Shown here: positions 41,952-51,224 of the stretch, piece after piece
Numbering within the stretch: the first letter of the stretch is position 1
Layout of the letters: every line of letters starts with the position of its first letter
Assembly: GCA_052435735.1 (NCBI GenBank)
Contig: JBQVNB010000016.1
Coordinates: forward strand, 1 to 64,000
Length of the DNA: 64,000 nucleotides
DNA from: Aliihoeflea sp052435735
Lineage (GTDB): Bacteria > Pseudomonadota > Alphaproteobacteria > Rhizobiales > Rhizobiaceae
Direction: 5' to 3'
Translations under genes and position numbers: made by a program
The notes under the pieces: model-generated
Databases searched by the model: none
Told to the model about the DNA's origin: nothing
Seen by the model: the letters and a program-made list of their open reading frames with translations, nothing else

Positions 41952-41978
41952 GGCCCCCGGCGGCGTGCGCCGGGAGCC
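41952..41978 (-). terminator. Attenuator hairpin between binding-protein and permease genes
   Basis: On the transcribed strand GGCTCCCGGCG and CGCCGGGGGCC pair into a 10-11 bp stem with one mismatch and a short loop. There is no U tract, so it probably blunts read-through and protects the binding-protein mRNA. Confidence 0.55.
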
Positions 41979-41995
41979 TGAAGCGGTTGCGGCCG

Positions 41996-43621
41996 CTACT
42001 CGGTCTTGTCTACCTGCCAGAACACCGGCACCGGCTGCTGGATCATGTCGACCATCTTGTTGCTGCGCGCCTGGACGGTCAGATACTGGCCGAGCGGCAC
42101 GTAGTTCACTGTTTCGAGGACGTGCGCCTGAATGCGCTGTGCGACTTCGGTCTGCGCCTCGACGCCGTCGGCTGCGATGAACTCGGCGCGCAGCTCCTCC
42201 AGTGCCGGGTCTTCCGGCCAGCCGAACCAGGCTTCGTCACCGCGTCCGTTGACCATCGGGTTGATGAGCGGGGAGGAAATCTCGGGCACCGACCAGTTGG
42301 TGAAGAAGATGTTCCAGCCGCCATCGGCCGGTGCAGACTGGCTTGCGCGGCGGGTGACCAGCGTCTGCCAGTCCATCGCCTGCATGTCGACGTTGAAGCC
42401 GGCGTCACGCAGGGCCTGCGCGACGACGACCGGCTGCGCGGTGAGCGTCACGACGTCGGTCGGCTGCATCAGGACGACGGGCGTGTTGTCGTAGCCGGCT
42501 TCCTCCAGAAGCGCGCGAGCGGCTTCCGCGTCGCCGCCGCTCTTCAGCGTGTCGGAGCCGGTTTCGTCGGCCAGCGGCGTGCCGCAGCCGAAGATTGCGC
42601 CGCAAAGCGAATAGTATTCCGGATTGCCGACCAGCGTCGCCAGCACGTTTTCCTGGCTGATCGCCATCAGGGCGGCCTGGCGGATCTTCTCGTCGTCGAA
42701 GGGCGGGTGCTTGAAGTTCATCCGGCCCATGGTCTGGAAGCCGAGCGGATCGCGCACCTCGACGGTCAGATCGGGGCTGGCCTGGAGGATCGGCAGGAGA
42801 TCGATCTGGGCCTGTTCGAGATAGTCGATCTCGCCCGAGACAAGGGCGTTGATCGCAGTCTGGGCGTCGGGCATGGAGGTCCAGACGACGCGGTCGACAT
42901 TGACGACCTTGCCGCCCGCCATCCAGTCGGCCGGCTCCTCGCGCGGCACGTAGTCGGCGAACTTCTCGTAGGTGACCGACACGCCCGGCTCGAACTCCTC
43001 TTCGACGAAGCTGAACGGGCCGGAGCCGACATATTCGGTAATCGCCTCGCTCGACGGCGTTTCGGCGACGCGCGCGGGCATGATGAAGGGCGGCACGGCC
43101 GACTGCTTGGCGACGATGTCGAGAAGCGGCGTGAAGGGCTCACTCAACGTCCAGGTGATCGTCTTGTCGTCGGTCGCCTCGAGGCTGGCCGTGACGTCGA
43201 AGATCAACTGACCGCCGGAATCGCGCTCGCCCCAACGCTGGAGCGAGGCGACCGCATCGGCGGCGGTCACCGGCTCGCCGTCGTGGAACATCAGGCCGTC
43301 GCGCAGCGTGAAGGTGTAGGTCAGGCCGTCATCGGAGACCTCGAAATCGGCCATCTGCGGCTGGACCTCGAAATTCTCGTTCACCGCGATCAGCACGTCA
43401 TAGATCATGTAGCCGTGATTGCGGGTGATGTGCGCGGTGGTGATGATCGGGTCGAGAACGCGCAGACCCGAGTGCATGACGGCGGTGATGGTCTCGCTGT
43501 CCTGCGCGAGCGCGGTGCCGGCCGGAACGATCGCAGTGGAGGCTGCGAGCGCCGCTGCGAGCATGACGGACCAGCTCTTCGTCAGGACCGAACCGGAAAA
43601 GCCATTTGGAATGAATGTCAT
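41996..43621 (-). CDS. Peptide ABC transporter substrate-binding protein
   Basis: The 541-residue family-5 binding protein has a signal peptide (SWSVMLAAALAASTAIVPAG, cleavage after ALA) and the SBP_bac_5 core (ALRVLDPIITTAHITRNHGY-like start, DGLMFHDGEPVTAADAV, IWTLSEPFTPLLDI-like strand). It captures peptides or related ligands in the periplasm for the DppBC-DF unit encoded downstream. The ligand is not deducible. It is preceded by the MlrC gene in the same direction. Confidence 0.94.
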   Translation of the reverse strand: MTFIPNGFSGSVLTKSWSVMLAAALAASTAIVPAGTALAQDSETITAVMHSGLRVLDPIITTAHITRNHGYMIYDVLIAVNENFEVQPQMADFEVSDDGLTYTFTLRDGLMFHDGEPVTAADAVASLQRWGERDSGGQLIFDVTASLEATDDKTITWTLSEPFTPLLDIVAKQSAVPPFIMPARVAETPSSEAITEYVGSGPFSFVEEEFEPGVSVTYEKFADYVPREEPADWMAGGKVVNVDRVVWTSMPDAQTAINALVSGEIDYLEQAQIDLLPILQASPDLTVEVRDPLGFQTMGRMNFKHPPFDDEKIRQAALMAISQENVLATLVGNPEYYSLCGAIFGCGTPLADETGSDTLKSGGDAEAARALLEEAGYDNTPVVLMQPTDVVTLTAQPVVVAQALRDAGFNVDMQAMDWQTLVTRRASQSAPADGGWNIFFTNWSVPEISSPLINPMVNGRGDEAWFGWPEDPALEELRAEFIAADGVEAQTEVAQRIQAHVLETVNYVPLGQYLTVQARSNKMVDMIQQPVPVFWQVDKTE

Positions 43622-43695
43622 CGGTAACCCTCTTCGATTGATTTCGCCATTGTTCAGGATGCCGATCTTGCCGCCGGCTTTGTGGAATTGCTTGT

Positions 43696-45222
43696 TCAGC
43701 CTGCGCGTCGAGCCGCTCCCGCGGGCTGGAAGGCCGGGCCGTTCGGCGAGAGCCTGATGCCCGGTTTCAGCCGGGTGAACGGCAGGTCGGCCGCGTCGAG
43801 CGCCATCGGCCCGGGCGCGGTGGCGACCAGGATGGCTTCGGCGATGGGCTCGAAATCGGCGCGGAAATGGACCGAGCTCTTGTTGACGAGGATCGCCTGG
43901 TCTTCCGGATCGATGCCGACGAAGCGATACATCTCGCGGTCGGCCATCTGCGCCTTGAAGGTCGAAACCACGATCCGCACGCCGTCGAGGGAGAGGCAGG
44001 TGGAGGGGCCGAGATTCATGTCGGCGCCGCCATAATAGGGGCCGGTGGCCTTGAAGCGGCCGTCGGAAAGCCTGTCGACGCGGTAGGTCGCCTGAAGGGG
44101 CGCGTCGCCCGGAACATTCGACTGGCCGCCGAGCGCCAGTTCGATCTCGGCACCTTCGCCGGCTTCATGGGCGCGTGCGGCGGAGGCTGGATCGACGATG
44201 ACGCCGATCGCAGCGCGTTCAACGCCTTTCTCAAGAAGCGCCCGCAACATGCCGGTCGTGTTCGAATCACCGCCCGCGCCGGGATTGTCTTGCGTGTCCG
44301 CGATGATGACCGGTCTGCTGGCGGAGGCCGCGATCCGCTGCGCTTCGGTGACGGCTTCGAGCGGTGCATAGGCCTTGCCGGCGAAACGGCTTTCGCGGTC
44401 GAGAAACGCCCGTTCGAGCGCATCGGCGGCAGCGTCGGCCTCGCCCTGTGTCTCGGCATAGGCGAGGACCGAGGGCCGGCAATCCTCGAAATCGGCGGCG
44501 GGAAAGCCGGTCAGGATCGAGGCGCTGGACACCGCGTCGCCTTCGACGCGATCGATCTCGGCATAGAGCGATTTTGCCGGCTCGATCATCGTGCACTGCC
44601 AAGGGATCGGGATCAGGAACGGCAACTGCCGGAACGCCTTGGCGACGGGCTTGCCGCGCTTCATCAGGCGGTCGAGCTGCTCGGCTGCCCGAACGCCGGT
44701 TTCGGCCATGTCGACATGCGGGTAGGTGCGGAAGGCGACCAGAACGTCGGCGGCGTCGACCATGTCGCGCGTGACGTTGCCGTGGAGGTCGAGGCTGGCG
44801 GAAATCGGGATTTGCGGGCCGACGATCGCGCGCAGGCGCTTCAGGAGTTCGCCTTCGCCATCATCCAGATGCTCGGCGACCATCGCTCCGTGAAGATCGA
44901 GAAGGAGGCCGTCGATCTTGCCCGCAGCGCGCAATTGGTCAGCGATCTCGCCGGCGATGCGCTCATATGCGTCGCGTTCGACATGGGCCGAGGGGATGGC
45001 GCCGGTCCAGAGCAGAGGCACGAGTTCCCACCCGGCCTTTTCTGCGTACTCGACGAAGCCGCTGATGCCGAGATTGACGCCGCCGCAGCGCTGCAGGATT
45101 TCCGCGCCGCGACTCATCGGCAGGTAGCCGCCGCCTTGTTCAAAATTCTCATATCGCGCCGGGGAGGGCGCGAACGTGTTGGTTTCGTGCAGAAAGCCGG
45201 CAATCGCCACGCGCTTCGACAT
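43696..45222 (-). CDS. M81 family metallopeptidase (MlrC-like)
   Basis: The 508-residue protein belongs to the microcystinase C family: AGFLHETNTFAP at the N-terminus, LLDLHGAMVAEHLDDGEGEL, SASLDLHGNVT, and ADTQDNPGAGGDSNTTGMLR, which hold the expected zinc-binding His/Asp residues. MlrC cleaves linearised microcystin and related peptides in sphingomonads; homologues elsewhere sit beside peptide transporters and act on unknown peptides. It is first gene of the leftward cluster and diverges from iclR over 121 bp. Confidence 0.92.
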   Translation of the reverse strand: MSKRVAIAGFLHETNTFAPSPARYENFEQGGGYLPMSRGAEILQRCGGVNLGISGFVEYAEKAGWELVPLLWTGAIPSAHVERDAYERIAGEIADQLRAAGKIDGLLLDLHGAMVAEHLDDGEGELLKRLRAIVGPQIPISASLDLHGNVTRDMVDAADVLVAFRTYPHVDMAETGVRAAEQLDRLMKRGKPVAKAFRQLPFLIPIPWQCTMIEPAKSLYAEIDRVEGDAVSSASILTGFPAADFEDCRPSVLAYAETQGEADAAADALERAFLDRESRFAGKAYAPLEAVTEAQRIAASASRPVIIADTQDNPGAGGDSNTTGMLRALLEKGVERAAIGVIVDPASAARAHEAGEGAEIELALGGQSNVPGDAPLQATYRVDRLSDGRFKATGPYYGGADMNLGPSTCLSLDGVRIVVSTFKAQMADREMYRFVGIDPEDQAILVNKSSVHFRADFEPIAEAILVATAPGPMALDAADLPFTRLKPGIRLSPNGPAFQPAGAARRAG

Positions 45223-45259
45223 TGAAATCCTATGCCGTTGGAAGATCCGACGAAAGTCG

Positions 45260-45276
45260 GTATCGACAGGCGATAC
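45260..45276. promoter_or_regulatory. Candidate IclR operator
   Basis: GTATCG-ACAGG-CGATAC is a perfect inverted repeat in the 121-bp region shared by the divergent MlrC and IclR genes, 38 bp from the MlrC start. Position and symmetry suit an IclR-family dimer. Confidence 0.5.
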
Positions 45277-45343
45277 AGATATATCGCAATTCAACGGTAG
45301 AGGTGGTATGACGCGCCGTCAACCGGCATTGGAGGGGGTAGGC

Positions 45344-46159
45344 ATGAATCGCAGCATCATCAGTGGGGAGGACGGTGCGCGGCTCTTGGACCAGGCGCAG
45401 ATTGACGACCCATTGTTCGTCCAGTCGATCGCCCGCGCGCTTCACGTCCTGTCGGTATTTCACAAGGCCGAACAGCCGCTTAGCCTGAACGAGATCGCGG
45501 AGGCGAGCGGCACCGGGCGGAGCGCAGCGCAGCGCGTTATCCATACCCTGCGCGCCCTTGGCTATATCGAGCGCGACGAGACGGGCAGGGGCTATCTGCC
45601 GGGAATCCGGGTGCTCGACCACACGGTCGATTACCTGCGCCTGAACAAGTTGATCGAGCGTGCGACGCCGGTGTTGCTCGACCTGCGCAAAAATGCGCGC
45701 GAACGCGTCGATCTGAGCCTGTTCGACGATCTGCGCGTGGTCTATGCCGCCCGGCTTCAGAGCAAGCGTGAGACATTCTTCGCCACGCTCGTCGGTCATT
45801 CCGTCCCGACCTTCTGCACTTCCGGCGGACGGGCGATCATGGCGCACCTGACCGACGCGCAGGTGGACGACATCATCGCGCGCTCGGATCGTCGTCCGTT
45901 CACCGACAAGACGATCACCACGCCGGATGAAGTGCGTGAAATGGTGCGCGAGGCGCGCCAGACGGGCTATGCGCTGACTGTCGAGGAAGTTCTGGTCGGC
46001 GAGGTGGCTCTGGGGGTGGCGGTTCTGGGGCCGGGCGGGCGACCGCTCGGAGCGATCCACGTCGCCGGCTCACTGAGCGAGTGGACGCCCGAGGCGTTCT
46101 GCAACCGGTTTGCACCGCTGGCGGTCGAAGCCGCCAACGCGATCAACAGGTTGCGCTGA
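45344..46159 (+). CDS. IclR family transcriptional regulator
   Basis: The 271-residue protein has an IclR winged helix (LSLNEIAEASGTGRSAAQRV, then LRALGYIERDE) and the IclR effector domain (LVGHSVPTFCTSGGRAIMAH, then EEVLVGEVALGVAVLGPGG). ATG 45344 is chosen because GGAGGGGG precedes it by 5 bases; ATG 45308 is possible but its purine tract is too close. Divergence from the MlrC/peptide transporter operon suggests it controls that operon. Confidence 0.92.
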   Translation: MNRSIISGEDGARLLDQAQIDDPLFVQSIARALHVLSVFHKAEQPLSLNEIAEASGTGRSAAQRVIHTLRALGYIERDETGRGYLPGIRVLDHTVDYLRLNKLIERATPVLLDLRKNARERVDLSLFDDLRVVYAARLQSKRETFFATLVGHSVPTFCTSGGRAIMAHLTDAQVDDIIARSDRRPFTDKTITTPDEVREMVREARQTGYALTVEEVLVGEVALGVAVLGPGGRPLGAIHVAGSLSEWTPEAFCNRFAPLAVEAANAINRLR

Positions 46160-46189
46160 ACGCCTACCAGATCGAATCCAGTTGCCCGG

Positions 46190-48244
46190 TCAGGCGGATT
46201 TCAGCAGCGGCATCTGGATTACGGTCGAGGTGACAAGCGACTGGATGCTGGCGAGGGGGACCGGCTTGCCGAAGAAGTAGCCCTGCGCCTCGTGGCAGCC
46301 CTGCTCGCGCAGGAACTGGAGATGCGAAGCGCTTTCCACGCCCTCGGCGAGAACCGGAATCTGCAGGCTCTCCGCCAGGATGATCGTCGAACGCACGATC
46401 GCCATCGCCTGCGCGCTGGTGTCGATGTCGGCGATGAAGGAGCGATCGATCTTGATCTTGTCGAAGGGAAAGTTCTGCAGGGTGGAGAGCGAGGAGTAGC
46501 CGGTGCCGTAGTCGTCCATCGCGATCTTCACGCCCCTGGCTTTCAGCTTGCGCACGATGGCAAGGGCATGGTGGTGGTCCTCGATGATGCTCGATTCGGT
46601 GATTTCCAATTCGAGGCGCGAAGCTGAAAGACCGGTGGATGCCAGGATTTCGTCGACCATCCCGGGCAGGTCGGACTGCGAGATCTGCGCCGAGGCGACG
46701 TTTACGGCGATCTTGTAGGGCTTGGCCCAGCGCGCGGCTTCGGCGCAGGCTTCCCTCAGCACCCATTCGCCGATGGGCAGGATCAGGCCCGTCTCCTCGG
46801 CCAGCGGAATGAACTCGACCGGCGAGACGAGGCCGCGCTGCGGATGGTTCCAGCGCACGAGAACCTCGAAGCCGATCAGATCGCCCGAGGCGACGTCGTT
46901 CTGGGGCTGGTAATAGAGTTCAAGCTCCTTGCGTTCGACCGCGTGGCGCAGTTCCAGCGAGAGGGCGGCGCGAGTGCGGTTCGCCTCGTCCATGGAGGAA
47001 TCGTAGCGGCAGATGCTGGTAAAGGCCGACTGCTTGGCGCGATACATGGCCAGGTCTGCTCGCGTCAGGAGCGTCGAGGCGTCGGGTGCGTCGTCCGGAT
47101 AATAGGCGACGCCAAGGCTGGCGCCGACCGTCAGGACGCGGGTTTCGTCCTCAATGTGCCGGCAGACGACGCTGTGGAGCCGGGTGGCGAATTCGAGCGC
47201 CTGGCCCTTCTGGTAGAGCCGGGTTTTGACGGCGACGAATTCGTCGCCGCCGACGCGTGCCAGGAATTCGCCCTCCTGAAGGCAGGCGGAGAGGCGTTCG
47301 GCGATGATCTTCAGGACCATGTCGCCGGCCGCGTGGCCGTGCACGTCGTTGATGTCTTTGAAGCGGTCGAGGTCGATGCAGATCACGGCGACGCGCGACG
47401 TGTCGTCATAATCGCCGCCGATGATCTCGCCGAGCTTGCTCGTCAGGTGATGGCGGTTCGGCAGGCCCGTTACGGCATCATGCAAGGCAAGCTGGCGATA
47501 GCGCTGGACGGCCTCGACCTCATTGTGGTTGTCGATCAGGTAGCTCGACAGGCCGGTGCCCATGACAAGCGACATGACGGCCAGGACGCCGAGGATGAGG
47601 AGGCTGTCCGAGATGCCCTTTTCGGGTACGGCGATGGAGAGGTCCGGCACGAGCGTCAAAGCGCCCATGCCGGTGAAGTGCATCGACACGATGCCGAGGA
47701 TCAGCGCCAGTGCGCCGCCATAGCGGCAAAAGCGCGTGACCGGACGGGCGATGCGGTTCATGGCGATGGCGCCGAAGAATGCGCCCAGAAGGACGGAGAC
47801 TGTGACGAGCGTCGGGTCCCAGCTCATCGCGGCCGTGACGCGCATCGCGCTCATGCCGGCATAGTGCATGACAGCGATGCCGATGCCCAGAATGGCGCCG
47901 CCGACCTCGATCAGTGCCGTGGTGCGGGTGCTCGCGGCAACCACCATGCCGATGGTGCAAAAGCCGATCGCCAGGAAGAGCGAGATCAGCGTGATGGCCG
48001 GATCGTAGACGAGTTGCAGGGAGGGCGAATAGCCCATCATGGCGACGAAGTGCGTCGTCCAGATCGCGCTGCCGGAGACGACGCCGGCAAGGAAAAGCCA
48101 GTTGGCGCGGCGTGCGCCGGTGGTCCGCCGGGTTCGCGCGAACAGCCGCATCGACATGACCGAACCGGCCACGCAGATGGCGGCCGCCAGCAACACGTAT
48201 CGATAGTCATGCTCGTAAACGAGACACGAGAATATTTCCAGCAC
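46190..48244 (-). CDS. MHYT-GGDEF-EAL cyclic di-GMP signalling protein
   Basis: The 684-residue membrane protein has an N-terminal MHYT sensor (about 1-230) with repeated motifs TTHFVAMMGY, VMHYAGMSAM and SMHFTGMGAL, thought to bind copper and sense diatomic gases or redox. A GGDEF domain follows with the intact motif RVGGDEFVAV, then an EAL domain whose signature is EVLVRW, with NVASAQISQSDL, DDYGTGYSSL and the metal/loop-6 residues kept. Both diguanylate cyclase and phosphodiesterase activities are possible. GTG 48244 is chosen (GAGGGTGG upstream, matches family start). Confidence 0.93.
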   Translation of the reverse strand: MLEIFSCLVYEHDYRYVLLAAAICVAGSVMSMRLFARTRRTTGARRANWLFLAGVVSGSAIWTTHFVAMMGYSPSLQLVYDPAITLISLFLAIGFCTIGMVVAASTRTTALIEVGGAILGIGIAVMHYAGMSAMRVTAAMSWDPTLVTVSVLLGAFFGAIAMNRIARPVTRFCRYGGALALILGIVSMHFTGMGALTLVPDLSIAVPEKGISDSLLILGVLAVMSLVMGTGLSSYLIDNHNEVEAVQRYRQLALHDAVTGLPNRHHLTSKLGEIIGGDYDDTSRVAVICIDLDRFKDINDVHGHAAGDMVLKIIAERLSACLQEGEFLARVGGDEFVAVKTRLYQKGQALEFATRLHSVVCRHIEDETRVLTVGASLGVAYYPDDAPDASTLLTRADLAMYRAKQSAFTSICRYDSSMDEANRTRAALSLELRHAVERKELELYYQPQNDVASGDLIGFEVLVRWNHPQRGLVSPVEFIPLAEETGLILPIGEWVLREACAEAARWAKPYKIAVNVASAQISQSDLPGMVDEILASTGLSASRLELEITESSIIEDHHHALAIVRKLKARGVKIAMDDYGTGYSSLSTLQNFPFDKIKIDRSFIADIDTSAQAMAIVRSTIILAESLQIPVLAEGVESASHLQFLREQGCHEAQGYFFGKPVPLASIQSLVTSTVIQMPLLKSA

Positions 48245-48355
48245 GTCACCACCCTCGATGCAGTCGAGGCTCACGATACGCACGTGTGGTTAACGAGTGT
48301 TGGAATCCCGTGAGGCGAGATTGATCACAGAGCCGTGTGGTAAGCGAATGCTGAA

Positions 48356-49156
48356 TTAGCGTCCCGTGAAGGAGGGGATGCGTTTATCTGCGAAGGCGAG
48401 GCGACCTTCCTCGTAGTCCGCGCTGGCGAATGTCGCCGCTCCCAGTTCGCCGGCCTTGCGGATGTCACCGGCATCGCCGGTCAGGACCGCGCGGATCGCC
48501 GCCTTCGAGGCGCGCACCGACAAGGGAGCATTGTCGGCGATCGTTCGGGCGATCTCGAGCGCACGATCGATCGCGGGCGGCTCGTCCGACATTTCGAGGA
48601 GAAAGCCGAGCGCGAGGGCCGTGGCGGCGTCGAGCCGCCCGGCCGAATAGGTCATGTAGCGCGACAGTTGCGCCCCGAGGGCCTGGACGATGTCGGCCAT
48701 CGCGTCGACGGGGTAGGCAAGGCCGAGCCTGGCTGCCGGAACGCTGAACAGCGCGCCCGGCGACGCGATGCGCAGGTCGCACGCCGCCGCAAGGCCGAAG
48801 CCGCCGCCGAAACAGATGCCGTCAACCGCCGCGATGGTGGGCAAAGGGCAGTCGCGAACGGCCCTGAACGCGCGGGAATTGGCGTCCTCATAGACCGCCG
48901 CGCGCGCGCCGCGCCGCGCCGTGTCGAACTCGGCGATGTCGGCGCCGGCGCAGAAATTCCCGCCCGCGCCCGAAAGGACGATGACACGAACGTCGGCATC
49001 CTTGCCGAGCGCCTCCAGCACTTCCGCAAGGTCCAGCCACATGGCCTCGGTCAGGGCGTTCTTCTTCTCGGGCCGGGCGATTTCGAGCGATACGACATGG
49101 CCGTTGCGGTTGACACGAAAGCCAGGCTTTACCAAACCGTCTTGAATCTCGAACAA
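48356..49156 (-). CDS. Enoyl-CoA hydratase/isomerase family protein
   Basis: The 266-residue crotonase-fold protein has both oxyanion-hole segments, SGAGGNFCAGADIAEF and ICFGGGFGLAAACD. The glutamate usual in hydratases is not obvious in the PAARLGLAYP stretch, so isomerase, thioesterase or other crotonase activity is possible. TTG 49156 is supported by AGGTGG 6 bases upstream. It stands alone, divergent from cysE. Confidence 0.88.
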   Translation of the reverse strand: MFEIQDGLVKPGFRVNRNGHVVSLEIARPEKKNALTEAMWLDLAEVLEALGKDADVRVIVLSGAGGNFCAGADIAEFDTARRGARAAVYEDANSRAFRAVRDCPLPTIAAVDGICFGGGFGLAAACDLRIASPGALFSVPAARLGLAYPVDAMADIVQALGAQLSRYMTYSAGRLDAATALALGFLLEMSDEPPAIDRALEIARTIADNAPLSVRASKAAIRAVLTGDAGDIRKAGELGAATFASADYEEGRLAFADKRIPSFTGR

Positions 49157-49256
49157 TTTACGCCACCTGAAGCGAAGTTAAGGAAATCTGAGTTCAAACC
49201 GGTTCGTGTGTGGACTAGAATTCCCGGACTGCCAAGCCCGACGACAGGGGAAGCCG

Positions 49257-50087
49257 ATGACCATCTCGATGAAGGCGCGCAGCAGCCAGGTGCAGCCGGT
49301 CGATCCGATTTGGAGCGCGGTGCGCCAGGAAGCTGCGGAGGCCGTTGCGGCCGATCCGCTCCTGTCCGCCTTTCTCTATGCGACGATCCTCAACCAGGAC
49401 AGCCTCGAGGACGCGGTCATCCATCGCCTGTCCGAAAGGCTGCACCACCAGGATCTCGGCGCCGACCTGATCCGGCAGACCTACGAGGCGATGCAGCGTG
49501 ACAATCCGGACTGGAGTTCGGTCGTGCGCGTCGACATCCAGGCCTATTACGACCGAGACCCGGCCTGCGACCGTTTCCTGATGCCGGTGCTCTATTTCAA
49601 GGGATTCCACGCGATCCAGACGCATCGGCTGGCGCACTGGCTGTGGTCGAAGGGGCGTAAGGATTTTGCGCTGTACCTGCAAAGCCGGTCTTCGGCGATT
49701 TTCCAGACGGACATCCATCCCGCAGCCCTCATGGGCAAGGGCATCTTCATCGACCACGCGACCGGGCTCGTCATGGGTGAAACGGCGGTGGTCGAGGACG
49801 ACGTGTCCATCCTGCATGGCGTCACGCTCGGCGGGACGGGCAAGGCCGGCGGCGACAGGCACCCCAAGATCCGCCATGGCGTGCTCATCGGGGCAGGCGC
49901 CAAGATTCTCGGCAATATCGAGATTGGCCACTGCACGAAAGTGGCGGCGGGCTCCGTCGTGCTCCAATCCGTGCCCAACAACAAGACCGTTGCCGGCGTG
50001 CCGGCGCGGATCGTGGGGGAGGCGGGATGCGAGGAACCCTCGCGGGCGATGGACCAGCTCTTGAGCGCGCAGGCCTCGCAGGGTTAA
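49257..50087 (+). CDS. cysE: Serine O-acetyltransferase
   Basis: CysE acetylates L-serine with acetyl-CoA for cysteine biosynthesis. The 276-residue protein has the helical N-terminal domain (DPIWSAVRQEAAEAVAADPL) and the left-handed beta-helix acyltransferase domain with hexapeptide repeats: DIHPAALMGKGIFIDHATGL, GETAVVEDDVSILHGVTLGG, HPKIRHGVLIGAGAKILGNI. The catalytic His/Asp region IDHATG is kept. GGGGAAG precedes the ATG. The C-terminus is polar, unlike the Ile-ended tail that binds CysK in E. coli. Confidence 0.95.
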   Translation: MTISMKARSSQVQPVDPIWSAVRQEAAEAVAADPLLSAFLYATILNQDSLEDAVIHRLSERLHHQDLGADLIRQTYEAMQRDNPDWSSVVRVDIQAYYDRDPACDRFLMPVLYFKGFHAIQTHRLAHWLWSKGRKDFALYLQSRSSAIFQTDIHPAALMGKGIFIDHATGLVMGETAVVEDDVSILHGVTLGGTGKAGGDRHPKIRHGVLIGAGAKILGNIEIGHCTKVAAGSVVLQSVPNNKTVAGVPARIVGEAGCEEPSRAMDQLLSAQASQG

Positions 50088-50101
50088 CCCGCCGGCGGGT
50101 T
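50086..50101. terminator. Palindrome at the end of cysE
   Basis: AACCCGCCGGCGGGTT is a perfect 16-bp palindrome beginning in the cysE stop codon, followed by a purine stretch and CTTTT. It overlaps GGGTTAACCC (50081-50090). A terminator role is likely but the U tract is weak. Confidence 0.45.
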
Positions 50102-50185
50102 GAAAGGGGCGCTTTTGGCTTTACATGCCCGTCGAGTGCGTGCCAGAAGCCCCTCTCTTTCCCAACCAGGACCGGAGTAATCCCA

Positions 50186-50395
50186 TTGAAACCGGAAGAA
50201 ATCCGAAAGCTCGACGCCTATTTCAAGCGGACGTTCCAGAACCCGCAGCTCGAGGTCAAGGCGCGTCCGCGCAAGGACGATTCCTGCGAGCTCTATGTCG
50301 GTGACGAGTTCCTCGGCATCATCTTCAAGGACGAGGATGACGGCGAACTGTCCTACAATTTCTCGATGGCCATTCTCGACGTCGATCTGGCCTGA
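50186..50395 (+). CDS. DUF3126 family protein
   Basis: The 69-residue protein (PEEIRKLDAYFKRTFQNPQL, then YVGDEFLGIIFKDEDDGE and FSMAILDVDL) matches the small alphaproteobacterial DUF3126 family of unknown function. TTG 50186 is used as start: the family begins with this KPEEI segment and GGAG lies 8 bases upstream. It commonly sits next to cysE in Rhizobiales, as here. Confidence 0.88.
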   Translation: MKPEEIRKLDAYFKRTFQNPQLEVKARPRKDDSCELYVGDEFLGIIFKDEDDGELSYNFSMAILDVDLA

Positions 50396-51172
50396 TCACG
50401 TCGCCGGCTGCAGCGCCTTTGCGGCGAACGCACGCATGCCGGCGTCCAGCGCCTTCCAGTTTTCGAGTAGCGCCCGCGGGAAGCGGTAGCGCAGCGACAG
50501 ATTGGCACCCACATCGATATCGCGCTCACAAGGCGCCAGCGCGGTATCGGCTTCCGCTCCTGTCAGACAGCGGGCGACGAAAGGCGCAGTGAAGCGCGTC
50601 GGGTCGACGATCAACATCTCGTCGCCATAGCCCGACGCCTCGATGAAGCGATGGGCGACGAGTCCCGCTTCCGCCGGTTCTCCGGGCTCCTCGATCAGCA
50701 AACGATAGATCGGCGTCAGTCGGCTCGTCATGTCGAGCGGCATCGATCGCGGCTCGAAGCTGGCGAAGATGATCCGGTGGTCGCCGTCGGCGTGGTTGAA
50801 TAAGGCGCGCTCGGCTTCCGAATAACCTTCGAGGCGCGGCCAGGACAGATAGAGGTCGAGACGCTTCGCCTCGCCGGAACGCCGGTCGTTGGCAAAACGG
50901 ATCATGTTGGCCGGCACCGCGACCATCTCTCCATCGATCACGACGCCCTGGATCGTCGCATCGTCCGAATGACCGGCAAGGGCGATGGCGCGGCCAAAGG
51001 TCTTGCCGGCATAGCTGATGCCGACCGAGACCAGCGCCAGCGCGACGAAGACGTAGAAGATCTTCATCATGAAGCCGCTGCCGACCTCCTCAATCGTGGC
51101 ATTGTCGAAACGTGTGAAGTCGGTCATCGCGCTCTGTTCGGGAATGTTCGCCTGCCGGTTCGGCGGTTTCAT
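50396..51172 (-). CDS. Membrane-anchored hypothetical protein
   Basis: The 258-residue protein has a single hydrophobic helix (MMKIFYVFVALALVSVGISY, about residues 35-55) with a short cytoplasmic N-terminus and a periplasmic domain of about 200 residues (WPRLEGYSEAERALFNH; DEMLIVDPTRFTAPFVARC). Two Cys near the C-terminus could form a disulfide. I recognise no family. ATG 51172 or ATG 51127 may be the true start; neither has a good ribosome site. The stop lies next to the DUF3126 stop, so the genes converge. Confidence 0.75.
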   Translation of the reverse strand: MKPPNRQANIPEQSAMTDFTRFDNATIEEVGSGFMMKIFYVFVALALVSVGISYAGKTFGRAIALAGHSDDATIQGVVIDGEMVAVPANMIRFANDRRSGEAKRLDLYLSWPRLEGYSEAERALFNHADGDHRIIFASFEPRSMPLDMTSRLTPIYRLLIEEPGEPAEAGLVAHRFIEASGYGDEMLIVDPTRFTAPFVARCLTGAEADTALAPCERDIDVGANLSLRYRFPRALLENWKALDAGMRAFAAKALQPAT

Positions 51173-51224
51173 CCTCGCGCGAACATGGTAAACGCGGCGT
51201 AAAGCAACCGCGTGGAGGAAGAGA

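Noticed and set aside
41228..43627. 799-codon plus-strand frame
   Set aside because: Antisense to permease and binding-protein genes; no start site or domain, and it crosses two real genes.
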